A DNA stretch of 64,000 nucleotides. Origin: Planctomycetota bacterium. Its GTDB lineage: Bacteria > Planctomycetota > UBA1135 > GCA-002686595. The stretch covers positions 218,562 to 282,561 of the forward strand of contig NYYZ01000029.1 in NCBI GenBank assembly GCA_002686945.1. The letters run 5' to 3'. The notes beneath the pieces were generated by a model. The model made no database searches, had not been told where the DNA came from, and was given only the letters and a program-made list of their open reading frames with translations. This document shows positions 47,634-57,600 of the stretch, in pieces. Every line of letters begins with the position of its first letter. Positions within the stretch are counted from its first letter, which is position 1. Both the position numbers and the translations under genes were made by a program.

Positions 47634-49286
47634 ATGGCGCGCTGGAAATGTAAACACAGGATCCCATTCATCCGGACGCGCCTGAAGAGGCCGGCCGTAG
47701 CGGGCCTCCTGTTGCCCAGCCTCGGAGCCTGCCTTGGCCTCGCAGCCTGTACCGCACCCGGAGCGGACCTGCACTTCGCTCCGCTCTACACCCATCTCTC
47801 CCTGGCCGGCGGCGACAGTGGCATTGAAGCCTTGGGAGGCACGGCCCTGGCCCGCTGGAACCAGGAGACCGATCGCCTGGACTATTGGGCCCTGCGCCCC
47901 CTGATCTCCTGGCAACGGCAGGCTGAAGACCGCTCGTTCGCCTGGTTCCTGCCGCCGCTCGGCCAGAGGTTCAATCGTCCCGAGGAAACCGTGCACCAGT
48001 TCCTGCCGCTTCTGCGCCACGCACGCCAGCATCCCACCGATGGGCCGACCTCCTATCAGTTCCTGATGCTTCCTGGGATCTACCTGGCCCGGGACGCAGA
48101 CGGGGACAAGAAAAGCGCCTTCTTCATATTCTATGGCAACACAAAGAACTTCCTGAGTTTCGATTCAGCCAATTGGATCCTGTTCCCGCTCTACGCTCGC
48201 TTTAGTCGCAAGGACCGAAACAGCCATCATGTTCTGTTCCCTGTCATCCAGTGGTCCGACGGCACGGGAGGCAGGTCCTGGCGCCTCTGGCCCCTCTATG
48301 GGGATCAGGGAATCGAAGGTCGCTATCGCCGCAAGTTCTTCCTCTGGCCCTTCTTCATGTGGCAGACAAACGATCTGGCCAAGCAGGAGCAATTCCACCA
48401 GAGGACCTACTTCTTCTGGCCCTTCTTCGGCATCACAGAACGGAAGGAGTCCCGCAGTTGGACGGTACTCTGGCCCTTCTTTGGTTACACCAAGGATCGA
48501 CGCACAGGCTTCTGGGCCTGGGATGGCCCCTGGCCCCTGGTGCTCTTTCAAGGAGGCGATCCCAAGCGTGCAGTGCGCCAGCGGGTGTGGCCCCTCTACT
48601 CCTACTTCAAAGACCAGGAACTCGAATCTCGCTGGTACCTATGGCCCGTGATCAACCTGCGTAAGGAGACCTACAAGAGCCACGACCGCACGAGTGCTTC
48701 AGTCTTCCCCTTCTGGCACGCCTGGGACCGTGTTGACTCTGCTGGCAGGGAATCCTCCTGGCGCAAACTCTGGCCCCTGATACGCAACGCGCAGGACGAA
48801 ACGGGTGACACGGAGATGATTGCCTGGCCGGCCCTCAACCCCCTGCGTCGCTATGCCTTTATCGACGAACACTACGCCTGGCTCTGGGAGTTGTATGTGG
48901 CAGAGCGGTCTTTTGATCAGGTGCGCGTTCGCTCCTGGCTGGGGCTCTATCGAGAGGAAAGCGACCGGCACGAACAACGACGCTCGATTTCAATCCTCTG
49001 GGCCAGACGGGACTACACCCAAGGGGCATCCAGTGTGCGCGAGGTTTCACTGCTGGCTGGTCTGATTCGTTGGCGCCAGTCGGAGCAGGAGGGCCTGCAA
49101 TTCATGGGACCCTCCTTCCCAGGCCCCGGCTGGCCTGGAACCCGGGTGCCCAACAGCAAGGTACCCGCGCGACTCAACCCGGGCCCTGTTGTATTCAACC
49201 CTCTGAATGACACGCCCAAACCTGACAAGGCACCGCCCCAAGGCCCGCTCGCCTCGGTAGCAGAACTCAGTGCCTCGATTGACTAG
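47634..49286 (+). CDS. lipoprotein with many Trp-Pro repeats, upstream of a Mla-like transporter
   Basis: 550 aa from the ATG at 47,634. The signal LGACLGLAAC ends in a lipobox cysteine. The mature protein is built from about a dozen units of 25-30 residues, each with an aromatic beta strand of the type (L/F)WP(L/F)(Y/F): LWPLYGD, LWPFFMW, FWPFFGI, LWPFFGY, WPLVLF, VWPLYSY, LWPVINL, LWPLIRN, AWPALNP. No catalytic residues or known domain are seen. The spacing could give a beta-propeller or beta-solenoid. The next gene, mlaE-like, starts 9 nt downstream, so a role in envelope lipid traffic is plausible but unproven. Confidence 0.8.
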   Translation: MARWKCKHRIPFIRTRLKRPAVAGLLLPSLGACLGLAACTAPGADLHFAPLYTHLSLAGGDSGIEALGGTALARWNQETDRLDYWALRPLISWQRQAEDRSFAWFLPPLGQRFNRPEETVHQFLPLLRHARQHPTDGPTSYQFLMLPGIYLARDADGDKKSAFFIFYGNTKNFLSFDSANWILFPLYARFSRKDRNSHHVLFPVIQWSDGTGGRSWRLWPLYGDQGIEGRYRRKFFLWPFFMWQTNDLAKQEQFHQRTYFFWPFFGITERKESRSWTVLWPFFGYTKDRRTGFWAWDGPWPLVLFQGGDPKRAVRQRVWPLYSYFKDQELESRWYLWPVINLRKETYKSHDRTSASVFPFWHAWDRVDSAGRESSWRKLWPLIRNAQDETGDTEMIAWPALNPLRRYAFIDEHYAWLWELYVAERSFDQVRVRSWLGLYREESDRHEQRRSISILWARRDYTQGASSVREVSLLAGLIRWRQSEQEGLQFMGPSFPGPGWPGTRVPNSKVPARLNPGPVVFNPLNDTPKPDKAPPQGPLASVAELSASID

Positions 49287-49295
49287 GATCCCCAC

Positions 49296-50153
49296 GTGAC
49301 TCCCGATTACCTCCCTTCCTGGTGGCCCCAGCTGTTGACCGTGCTCTTTGCTGCGGGCGTGGCCCATGCGGCCTGGAACAACGCGGGACCACGAGCCCTG
49401 TTGGAAGAAGCGGGGTCACGCTTGATGCTGCTCTGGGCGGTCTTCGCATGCTTGCACCACCTGCCAAAACGCCGCGCCTGGCTCTTATCCCAGGTGCGCT
49501 CCGCAGCGATCAGCAATTTGTATGTGGTCTCCCTGGTGGGAGTCTTCATCGGCATGATCTTCGCCTTGCAAGCGGGCATCGAACTCGCTCGTTTCGGTCA
49601 GCAGGATCAGATCGGGCCACTGGTGGCGGCGGGCATTGCACGCGAGATGGGCCCATTCATAACTGCGCTGGTCCTGGCTTCCACCTATGGCTCAGCCATG
49701 GCTGCGGAAATGGGCACCATGGCTGTGTCTGACGAATTGACAGCTCTAGAGGTCATGTCCATCGATCGGGTCTCTCTGCTTGTACTACCAAGGGTCGTGG
49801 CCCTGGCGATCGTCTGCCCCGCAATGACGGTCATCAGCGACATGATCGGGATCATCGGGGGGGGCTTCGTTGCCAGCGCGCAATTGGGAGTGGGTTGGGA
49901 CTTGTACCTGGACTCTGCAATCACATCGCTGTCCGGGTTGGGAGAGACCTTCCCCGTGCCAAAGGATGTCTTCGGCGGCCTCTTCAAGTCATTCTGCTTT
50001 GGCATCGCCGTGGCCCTGATTTCCTGCGCCTCCGGCATCTCTGCCCGAGGGGGCGCTCTGGGTGTCGGTCGGGCCACCAGCCGCGCGGTACGAGATGCGA
50101 CCATCACCATCATCGTGGCAAATTACTTCCTGACCTGGATGATCTACCGGTGA
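49296..50153 (+). CDS. mlaE: MlaE-like ABC transporter permease
   Basis: 285 aa, MlaE/YrbE family, the inner-membrane permease of MCE-type lipid transporters. Family blocks: VVSLVGVFIGMIFALQAGIEL, REMGPFITALVLASTYGSAMAAEMGTM, SDELTALEVMSIDRVSLLVLPRV, and the C-terminal VRDATITIIVANYFLTWMIY. The start is GTG at 49,296, 9 nt after the lipoprotein stop. Its TGA overlaps the GTG of the ATPase gene. Confidence 0.92.
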   Translation: MTPDYLPSWWPQLLTVLFAAGVAHAAWNNAGPRALLEEAGSRLMLLWAVFACLHHLPKRRAWLLSQVRSAAISNLYVVSLVGVFIGMIFALQAGIELARFGQQDQIGPLVAAGIAREMGPFITALVLASTYGSAMAAEMGTMAVSDELTALEVMSIDRVSLLVLPRVVALAIVCPAMTVISDMIGIIGGGFVASAQLGVGWDLYLDSAITSLSGLGETFPVPKDVFGGLFKSFCFGIAVALISCASGISARGGALGVGRATSRAVRDATITIIVANYFLTWMIYR

Positions 50154-50902
50154 ACGCTTCCTCCAAGAAACCGGTTGTACGAATCAGCGATCTGCACAAG
50201 TCCTTTGACGATCAGATAGTGCTCAACGGTCTGAACCTCGAGGTCCAACCTGGCGAATGCCTGGGCATCATGGGCGGCTCAGGCACGGGCAAGTCTGTGG
50301 CCCTGCGCCATGTGATCGGCCTGATGAAGCCGGACTCGGGTCAGGTGGAAGTCTTTGGCCGGGAGGTTGCCAGCCTGAGTGCCAATGAACTCCGCGCTCT
50401 GCGCAGACGAGTGGGCTATGTATTCCAGGAGGGGGCCCTGGTGGGCTGGATGACTGTGGAAGACAATCTGGCCCTGCCCCTGCGTGAGCGCGGCAAACTG
50501 AGCGAACCCCAGATCGCCGAGCGCGTGGCCGAAGCCCTCGAAACCGTGCACGTGATCGGCGCCGGGCAGAAGTTCCCGTCGGAAATTTCCGGCGGTATGA
50601 AGAAACGAATCAGCATTGCCCGAGCCCTGATCACCAGGCCGGAACTGGTGCTTTATGACGAGCCCAATGCGGGGCTCGACCCAGAAATCTCACGCTCAAT
50701 CAACGCACTCATGCGTGAGGTCTCGGAGAAACTGGGGGTCACCTCCCTGGTGGTCGAGCACCGCGTGGAGTGCCTGCGCCGAGTCGCGGACCGGGTGCTC
50801 TTTATCCACGAGGGCAAGGCCCTTGTGGATGACATCACTGCGTCCTTCTTCCAACCCAGCCATCCAAGACTGATTGCCTTCCTGGGCCATGATCAGGAGT
50901 AA
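50150..50902 (+). CDS. mlaF: MlaF-like ABC transporter ATPase
   Basis: 250 aa ATP-binding subunit. Walker A GGSGTGKS, Q-loop FQEGALVGWMTVEDNLALPL, signature EISGGMKKRISIARAL, Walker B LVLYDEPNAGLDP, switch His in VVEHRVECLRRVADRVLF. The start is GTG at 50,150, sharing GTGA with the mlaE stop. A longer open frame upstream overlaps mlaE and is not real. It would energise lipid movement through the MCE protein. Confidence 0.93.
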   Translation: MNASSKKPVVRISDLHKSFDDQIVLNGLNLEVQPGECLGIMGGSGTGKSVALRHVIGLMKPDSGQVEVFGREVASLSANELRALRRRVGYVFQEGALVGWMTVEDNLALPLRERGKLSEPQIAERVAEALETVHVIGAGQKFPSEISGGMKKRISIARALITRPELVLYDEPNAGLDPEISRSINALMREVSEKLGVTSLVVEHRVECLRRVADRVLFIHEGKALVDDITASFFQPSHPRLIAFLGHDQE

Positions 50903-50907
50903 CTCCT

Positions 50908-52128
50908 ATGAACAAAAAACCCGAAAGCGTCAATCGCTCCACGAACAACACCCCTGCAAACACCGCAGTCCTCGGACTCTTCTTTGTGGGAGTGATTGCG
51001 GTCCTGGCCTGGTTTACTCTCTTCCGAAGCGACTTCCGTTTGGGTGGCGAATCCGGACAAGCCACCGTCTGGTTTGCAAACGCCGGCGGCCTGCGATCAG
51101 GAGACCCGGTCCTGGTCGCCGGAGTGCGCTGGGGCAAGGTAGAGCAGATCTCCTATGACGCCACAATCAGCGATACGGTTCGGCGCATTCAGGTGGAGCT
51201 CTCCCTGGACGCACCTGTGGAGTTGTTTGGGGACCACAAGATCACGATCACAGACGCTACTGTGTTGGGAGGAAAGAACCTGGCCATTGAACCGGGCAAC
51301 CCAGGCGCCGGGACCTTCGCCGGTGAATGGATGGGAACCACGCGCCCGGATGTTCTGGCCACCCTGGGATCCGTCCTGGAGGAAAACCGGGTCAGCCTGC
51401 GCGAGGCTATCGTCGGACTCGCCGATGTTGTACGCAATGTGCAGGACGGCAAAGGCGTGATCGGCGCTCTGATCACCGATGAGAGCCTGCGCCAATCCAT
51501 GGACGAAGCGATAGTCAACATCAAAGAGACCTTTGGCCAATTGAAGGAGACCTCGCAGGAAATCAACCGAGGTGAAGGCACGGTCGGCCGCCTGATCTTC
51601 GATGCGGCCCTGGCTCAGCGGATTGACAACGCAAGCGCCAGCTTGGAAGCGGTTCTAGCCGATGCGCGGGAAGCCCTGGCAGAGGCGCGCGAGGGCAAGG
51701 GAACGATCGGAGCCCTGCTGTCCGACGAGGCCATGGCTGACAACTTGCGCTCTACCCTGGCAGACACAGCCAGCGTCACCCGACGACTGGCAGACGGTGA
51801 AGGGAGCATCGGCAAGTTGCTCACGGATCCCAAGATCGCCGAAGATATTGAGATCCTGACCGATGCCCTGGCCAATGGTGAGGGCACGCTCGGCCGCTTG
51901 ATCCTGGAGCCGGAAGTCTACGACAACCTGCTGTCGATCACCGACGACATGAAGACCTTCTCCAAGGCTCTCGCCAGTGGCGAGGGCACAATTTCACGGC
52001 TGGTCTATGACGACACCCTGTACCTGGAAATCGACCGAGCACTGGGTGTCTTGACCGGCACACTGGAAGAGGCCCGGGAAGCGGCGCCGATCTCGACTTT
52101 CCTGAATGCGATCTTCCTGGGCTTCTGA
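50908..52128 (+). CDS. mlaD: MlaD-like MCE-domain protein with long repeat tail
   Basis: 406 aa: one N-terminal membrane anchor (TAVLGLFFVGVIAVLAWFTLF), then the MCE domain (residues about 50-125: ATVWFANAGGLRSGDPVLVAGVRWGKVEQI ... ITITDATVLGGKNLAIEPG). The last 270 residues are predicted helical, with recurring (G/D)GEGTxGRLxxD segments (RGEGTVGRLIFD, GKGTIGALLSD, GEGSIGKLLTD, GEGTLGRLILE, GEGTISRLVYD). AGGAG precedes the ATG. MCE hexamers form the lipid conduit between membranes; the tail could make a tube or needle, as in long MCE proteins. Confidence 0.9.
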   Translation: MNKKPESVNRSTNNTPANTAVLGLFFVGVIAVLAWFTLFRSDFRLGGESGQATVWFANAGGLRSGDPVLVAGVRWGKVEQISYDATISDTVRRIQVELSLDAPVELFGDHKITITDATVLGGKNLAIEPGNPGAGTFAGEWMGTTRPDVLATLGSVLEENRVSLREAIVGLADVVRNVQDGKGVIGALITDESLRQSMDEAIVNIKETFGQLKETSQEINRGEGTVGRLIFDAALAQRIDNASASLEAVLADAREALAEAREGKGTIGALLSDEAMADNLRSTLADTASVTRRLADGEGSIGKLLTDPKIAEDIEILTDALANGEGTLGRLILEPEVYDNLLSITDDMKTFSKALASGEGTISRLVYDDTLYLEIDRALGVLTGTLEEAREAAPISTFLNAIFLGF

Positions 52129-52179
52129 TCCGAGTCGTGGCACGGTCAAGGATCGGTCCGTGCGGAATCAAGTCTCATC

Positions 52180-52782
52180 TCAGCCCTGTGACGGCAGCAA
52201 ACGCTCAACCCATTTGCCGATCATGTCGGCTTCCAAGTTGACGCGATCCCCGGTTCTGAGATCTCCAAGGCTTGTAAGTTCCAGCGTCAATGGAATCAGG
52301 GCCACATGAAAGCGCCCCTGCTGGGGCGAGATGACCGTCAAGCTGACGCCGTCGAGAGTCACGCTGCCCTTGTCCACCAGATAACGATCCTGACCCGGGT
52401 CCGCCTGGAACGCGATCTCGGTCCCGCCGTCCCCCCTGGGTTGCACGTCCAGGACGCCAGCACCACCGTCCACATGACCGCTGACCAGATGCCCATCGAG
52501 GCGCGCATCGAGCTTGAGGGCACGCTCCAGATTCAAACGCTGACCTGGCTCAAGGCTGCCAAACCAGGTGCGCGCCACGGTCTCCGCTGAGAGGTCAAAG
52601 CAGATTTCACCCCCCTCCCCCAGATCCTCCACGGTCAAACAGGCACCGCTGACCGCCACCGAGTCCCCGCGCGACACGCTCCACTCTGCAAGGTCCGGCG
52701 CCTTGAGGGTCAACCTCAAGCCAGACCCCTGTGCCTCCGCAGCGAGAACGGGGACCGCTGCTTCAATGATGCCGGTGAACAT
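52180..52782 (-). CDS. ribE: riboflavin synthase, alpha chain
   Basis: 200 aa with two lumazine-binding repeats. It starts MFTGIIEAAV; repeat 1 has SVAVSGACLTVEDLG and the Cys/Phe-containing FDLSAETVART, repeat 2 has GHLVSGHVDGGAG and GSVTLDGVSLTV. It dismutates 6,7-dimethyl-8-ribityllumazine to riboflavin. The conserved start is at 52,780-52,782. It is convergent with the MCE gene. I looked for an FMN riboswitch upstream and saw none. Confidence 0.95.
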   Translation of the reverse strand: MFTGIIEAAVPVLAAEAQGSGLRLTLKAPDLAEWSVSRGDSVAVSGACLTVEDLGEGGEICFDLSAETVARTWFGSLEPGQRLNLERALKLDARLDGHLVSGHVDGGAGVLDVQPRGDGGTEIAFQADPGQDRYLVDKGSVTLDGVSLTVISPQQGRFHVALIPLTLELTSLGDLRTGDRVNLEADMIGKWVERLLPSQG

Positions 52783-53171
52783 GGATTGGACGATCTGGAG
52801 GTGTAAGACGGCAAGAGAGCTTCGGACGGGGCACAGGGTACTTGCTGCCGAAAGCGGGGGCATTGCGCCAGGTACAAAAGCATGCCCATTCAACCCGGGC
52901 CCAATGTGCCCGTAGGCCTCTTTTCGCCCCAAACCAAAGGCTGCAGCTACGGCCACGACCAGTGCCTTGCCCCCAGGAAGCACCTTTCAGGCTCCTGGAA
53001 GCCCTCTTCTGCCCGCCTGAGAAGACACATGAGCGTTCAACAGGCCGAAACTCCCCCCTGCACCCCCCAGAGGGGGTGCCAGCATGGCACCTTATGGGAT
53101 CCAATGGCCCCAAGAACCTTGACCTGAGGGGGCCTCCGATCTACCCTGCCGGGCCATTTTCCCCTGGGCAA
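52783..53171. other. divergent ribE-trmD intergenic region
   Basis: 389 nt between divergent genes. The trmD-proximal part has two competing hairpins: CACCCCC/GGGGGTG (53,061-53,078) and GGTGCC/GGCACC (53,075-53,091). They lie in the presumed trmD leader. No FMN-riboswitch motif, promoter of clear quality, or small gene is seen. Confidence 0.4.
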
Positions 53172-53864
53172 GTGCCGCTCTTTACCATCCTCACCCTCTT
53201 TCCAGAGGCCGTTCAGTCCTACCTCAGCATTGGTGTGCTGGGCCTGGCCGTCAAAAGGAAACTGATCCAAGTGGAGATCGTGGACTTCCGCGACTTCTCC
53301 CACGACCGCCACCGCACCGTGGACGACCGCCCCTTCGGAGGCGGCCCGGGCATGGTGCTCAGGCCCGAACCAGTGGCCGAAGCGGTCGAGTGGGTCGAAG
53401 AACGACACGGCTCCCACCGTAGGATCGTACTCGACCCCGCGGGCACCCCCTTCGTTCAGAGCCACGCACGAGAATTGTGCACCGCTGAGCGCACCCTATT
53501 GCTGGCGGGACGCTACGAAGGGTTCGACGAACGACTTTTGCAGTTGCTTGAGTTCGAGCCATTTTCCATCGGCGACTTTGTATTGTCTGGCGGCGAGTTG
53601 CCCGCCCTCTGCTTGCTGGAAGCAACTGCCCGGTTGATCCCCGGAGTCCTTGGAGACGAACGCTCTGCTGAAGAAGATTCTTTCCAGGACGGCAACACGC
53701 TGGATCACCCCCATTTCACCCGTCCGCGTGTGTTTCGGGGCCTTTCGGTCCCGCAGGTCCTGCTCCAGGGAGACCACGCAGAGATAGCTGCCTGGCGGAA
53801 GAAAGAAGCCCTCAAGAGAACTAAGAATCGTCGGACAACCCTCAACGAACCCGACAAGGCCTAA
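53172..53864 (+). CDS. trmD: tRNA (guanine37-N1)-methyltransferase
   Basis: TrmD (230 aa) makes m1G37 in tRNAs reading CNN and GGG codons and prevents frameshifting. The start is taken as GTG at 53,172 (VPLFTILTLFPEAVQSYLSIGVLG); an in-frame ATG at 53,094 would add 26 residues without homology. Trefoil-knot SAM-site blocks: DDRPFGGGPGMVLRPEP, LLLAGRYEGFDERL, SIGDFVLSGGELPALCLLEA, and DHPHFTRPRVFRGL near the C-terminus. The usual rpsP and rimM are not upstream. Confidence 0.94.
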   Translation: MPLFTILTLFPEAVQSYLSIGVLGLAVKRKLIQVEIVDFRDFSHDRHRTVDDRPFGGGPGMVLRPEPVAEAVEWVEERHGSHRRIVLDPAGTPFVQSHARELCTAERTLLLAGRYEGFDERLLQLLEFEPFSIGDFVLSGGELPALCLLEATARLIPGVLGDERSAEEDSFQDGNTLDHPHFTRPRVFRGLSVPQVLLQGDHAEIAAWRKKEALKRTKNRRTTLNEPDKA

Positions 53865-53887
53865 CCCCTTCACAACCCAACGAACAC

Positions 53888-53932
53888 GAATCGCTCACTA
53901 GGAAGCGATTCAGACCGTGCGCTTCTGCGCAC
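53888..53932 (+). other. two hairpins between trmD and rplS
   Basis: GAATCGCT/AGCGATTC (8-bp stem, 8-nt loop, 53,888-53,911) and GTGCGC/GCGCAC (6-bp stem, 4-nt loop, 53,917-53,932), followed by ATACTATTTTC. The second may be a weak terminator for trmD; together they could be a leader of rplS. Confidence 0.45.
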
Positions 53933-54016
53933 ATACTATTTTCAACTGCACCACTCACCGCGCAAATCCTGCGCGGCACCCCCGACCCCAAGCGCCGCCC
54001 CAGGGCGCATTCAAGC

Positions 54017-54475
54017 ATGGACCTCATCGACGGAATTGAAAAGGAACTCGGCAAGCCTGAGAACGAACTCCCCAACCTGCGCGCAGGCTGTCAAGTGGAT
54101 GTGCACTACCTGATTCGTGAGGGCGAAAAGGAACGCATCCAGATCTTCAGCGGCATGGTAATCGCGATCCGCGGTCGGGGCATTCGGCGCTCGATGATCG
54201 TGCGTCGCATCGTCCAGGGCGAGGGTGTCGAGCGAATCTTTCCCCTGCACAGCCCCCGGGTCAAGGACATCGTGGTCACCCGCCGGGGCGATGTGCGCCG
54301 GGCCAAGCTCTACTACCTGCGCGATCGCACCGGCAAGAGCACCCGGGTCAAGGAGTTCCTGGGAGACAAAGCCCGAAATGTCCGGGAACTTGAGAGAGCC
54401 CGCCGGACTGATCTTGCCGCAGCCCAAGCCGCAGCAGCAGCAGCGGACACAGCCGAATCTGGCGAGGAGGACTGA
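54017..54475 (+). CDS. rplS: 50S ribosomal protein L19
   Basis: L19 (152 aa) lies at the subunit interface near bridge B8. Blocks: LRAGCQVDVHYLIREGEKERIQIFSGMVIAIRG, RRIVQGEGVERIFPLHSPRVKDI and RRAKLYYLRDRTGKSTRVKE. The C-terminus is extended by an Ala-rich, acid-ending tail (AAAQAAAAAADTAESGEED type), beyond the usual 115-120 aa. trmD-rplS order is standard. Confidence 0.96.
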   Translation: MDLIDGIEKELGKPENELPNLRAGCQVDVHYLIREGEKERIQIFSGMVIAIRGRGIRRSMIVRRIVQGEGVERIFPLHSPRVKDIVVTRRGDVRRAKLYYLRDRTGKSTRVKEFLGDKARNVRELERARRTDLAAAQAAAAAADTAESGEED

Positions 54476-54490
54476 GCCCCGCGGGCTCAG
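54472..54490 (+). terminator. hairpin at the rplS stop codon
   Basis: CTGAGCCC/GGGCTCAG forms an 8-bp stem with a 3-nt loop that includes the rplS stop codon. A second stem CGGCCCGT/ACGGGCCG (54,514-54,547, 18-nt loop) follows in the 223-nt gap before secDF. Neither has a strong T-run. Confidence 0.45.
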
Positions 54491-54698
54491 CATCCAGCCT
54501 CTCATTTCAATCCCGGCCCGTAGCCCCTATCGTTGGAGCACGGGCCGGCCCCGTGAACCCCTCCCACGACCCCACCACCCCAAGGCCTCCAAAGAGCCCC
54601 TCTGACTCCCCCCAGGATGCCCGAACCCTGCCCCTTCCGCGGGTCCGGATCCAACCCACAAACAGCCACAGGTCCAATCCCTGCTGGCCCCACTAGAG

Positions 54699-57600
54699 AT
54701 GGTCGAAAATATCAGCCGCAAGGTCACCCTCCTGCTAGGGCTCGCCGCCCTTTCCCTTATCTCCCTCCGGGCCCTGGGGTTCCGCATGGGACTCGACCTG
54801 GAAGGGGGCACACGCCTCGTCTACTCGATTGACTTCGACAAGGCCGCCCAAGAGGGCACCATCAGTCAGGAAGAGTTGGGCAACCGCGGGAAGCTGATGA
54901 CCGACCTGATCTCGATATGGCGAGAGCGCATCGACCCCACTGGTGTACGCGGTGCAACGATTCGTAGTGAGGGTGCCAACCGTGTAGTGATTGAGCTGCC
55001 CGGCAGTGCTTCATCGGTGGGCCGTTCGGTGGCCACCGAGTTGGCCGAAGATGGCACCTCCGATGCAGCGGCCCTGATCCTGATGGGAGATCAGGACCTG
55101 CTCGATTCCTTTCCGGAGGATGGGGGCCTGATCGAGGTTGATGGTGAGAACATCCGCTACGGCATCCGCCGCAACGAGATCCTTTCAGATCTGACCCGTG
55201 GGCTGGACGGTACGCAGCGCGCGGCTCATGTGGCGGGCTCCAGCGTAGTACTCAAGGCCTCCGACCCCTGGCGTTCTCGCATTGAGAGCACCGGGCACAT
55301 GAACTTCTACATTGAGGCGACATCCTCCGATCTGATCGACGCGGACCCCGCCTTGTCCACCGACATCGAAGTAGAGCGAGCCGCAGTCACGACCTGGATC
55401 GACGACCACCCGGACGTACCCATTACCGAGTACAACCGCATCCTGGCCGGACGTGGCGGCGCCGCCTCGCGCCTGCGCTATTTCCCGCACCGAGCCACTG
55501 CAGACAACCTGGAGACGCCTCTGGCAGATCGCCTGCTGGCAGTAATCGTCGAAGAAGACCCCGCCTGGCGCTTCGAAGGCGCTGACCTGCGCGCCGTCTT
55601 CCAGTCGGTGGACTCATTCGGTTTCCCCGCGGTGGGATTCGAAATGGTAGCTCCCAAGCAAGGTGAGTTCGGCGACTTCACTGATGAGCACAAGGAATCG
55701 GTCATGGCCATCGTGATCAGTGGCGAGATCGCCTCTGCGCCTGTGATCGAGGACAAGTTGCCTGGCCGTGGCATCATCAACGGCGGCACTGGCGGCTTCA
55801 CCGGCAAGGAAGTTCAGGACCTGATCCAGGTGCTGCGCTCCGGCTCACTCAAGATCGCGCCTACCTTTGAACAGCAGGAGACTGTTGGCGCGACCCTCGG
55901 CCAGGACTATGTAAAGCGCGGAACCACAAGTGCAGTGATCGGGCTGATTGCGGTGCTGATCTTCACCATGTTCTATTACCGGCGCCTGGGCATGATCGCT
56001 GCGTTCAGCTTGATATTCAACCTGGTGATCCTGATGGGCGCCATGTCTTTCATTCGCGCCACCCTGACCCTGCCCGGCGTGGCGGGGATCATCCTGACGG
56101 TCGGCATGGCTGTGGACGCCAACATTCTGATCTACGAGCGTATTCGCGAGGAACAGGCCCGTGGCCGCAAGCCCATGCAATCCGCTCGAGACGGATTTGC
56201 CAACGCCTTCTCCACCATCGTGGACGCCAACGTGACGACTCTGATCACCGGGCTTATCCTGATGAAAGTAGGCACAGGACCCGTGCGCGGCTTCGCCACA
56301 ACCCTGTCCATCGGAATCATCACCTCGATGATCTCTGCCCTGATCATGACCAAGTTGCTGATTCACTTTCAACTGGAGAAGAAGTCAATCAAGAACTGGT
56401 CCATGATGAAGCTGGTGGGCGACACCAAGATCAAGTTCATGTCCAAGCGCAAACTGGCGGCTCTGATGTCTCTGGTACTCTGTTGTGCTGGCCTGGCAGG
56501 ATTCATGAAGACCCCTGACAACCAGAAGCTTGGCATCGATTTCCTTGGTGGAACTACCATGCTGGTGCGGGTCAACGAGCCCATGCAGAGCAGCGAGTTG
56601 CGGGACAAGTTTGACGCGGACAAGAACCCCCTCTTGGGCCAGGCTACAGACTTCACCCGCTCGGTGGAGATCTCGCCAATCCTGAACTCAGAGTCCGAGG
56701 GAGGCTTCACCGCATTCCGGTTGACCTCAAAGGCGGGGGACAGCGAAAGCAGCGGCGCTTCCTTGGCAAACATCCGCACGGATGTGGAAGGGTGGCTGCA
56801 GGATGTACTGCAGGGTGGCCCGGTGGAAAACCTGGCCGTGGTGGACGGCACCGCCAGCGGGGTGCTGTACTTTGAGAACCAACACCCCGCCAGCGATGTG
56901 GTGGAAGGTCTGGCCAAGGTCGGCATTGAGGACGCCACGGTGACTGAAGACGATGAAGGCAACCTCGCCTTCAGCGGAAGCGTGGCGGCTGGCAGCACAA
57001 TAGAAAACCTTGCCGAGCGCCTGCAACTGGACCTGACCCAGTTCAGCGATGAAGCGGGCAATCACTTTGACCTCGCCTCCCCCATCGGCGAGTTGAACAG
57101 TGTTGGCGCACAAGTGGTCAGCGAGTTGCGAGACCAGGCGGTGGCAGCCATGTTGCTGTCCCTCTTTGCCGCAGTGATGTACATCCGCATGCGATTCGCC
57201 GAGTACAGCTATGGCTTTGCTGCGGTGATCGCGCTTGTGCACGACGTGATTATCGCCCTGGGGGCTGTGGCTCTGGCAATCTATACGGGCCTGGTGCAGG
57301 TGGAGATCAACCTCGCCATGATCGCGGCATTCTTGACGATCATCGGTTACTCCTTGAATGACACGATCGTCATCTTCGACCGTGTTCGCGAAAACCTGCC
57401 ACGCATGAAAGGCAAACTCAGCGAGGTACTCGATGTCTCGGTCAACCAGACCCTGTCACGCACATTGCTGACATCCATGACCACTTTGATCACGGTCAGC
57501 CTCTTGTTCGCATTCAACGCGGGCACTGGCAACGTGATCGAGGGATTCTCCTTCGCCCTGATCATCGGCGTCCTTTCGGGAACCTATTCCACGATCTTCA

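Noticed and set aside
52783..52990. FMN riboswitch upstream of ribE
   Set aside because: None of the conserved RFN-element blocks can be found on the minus strand.
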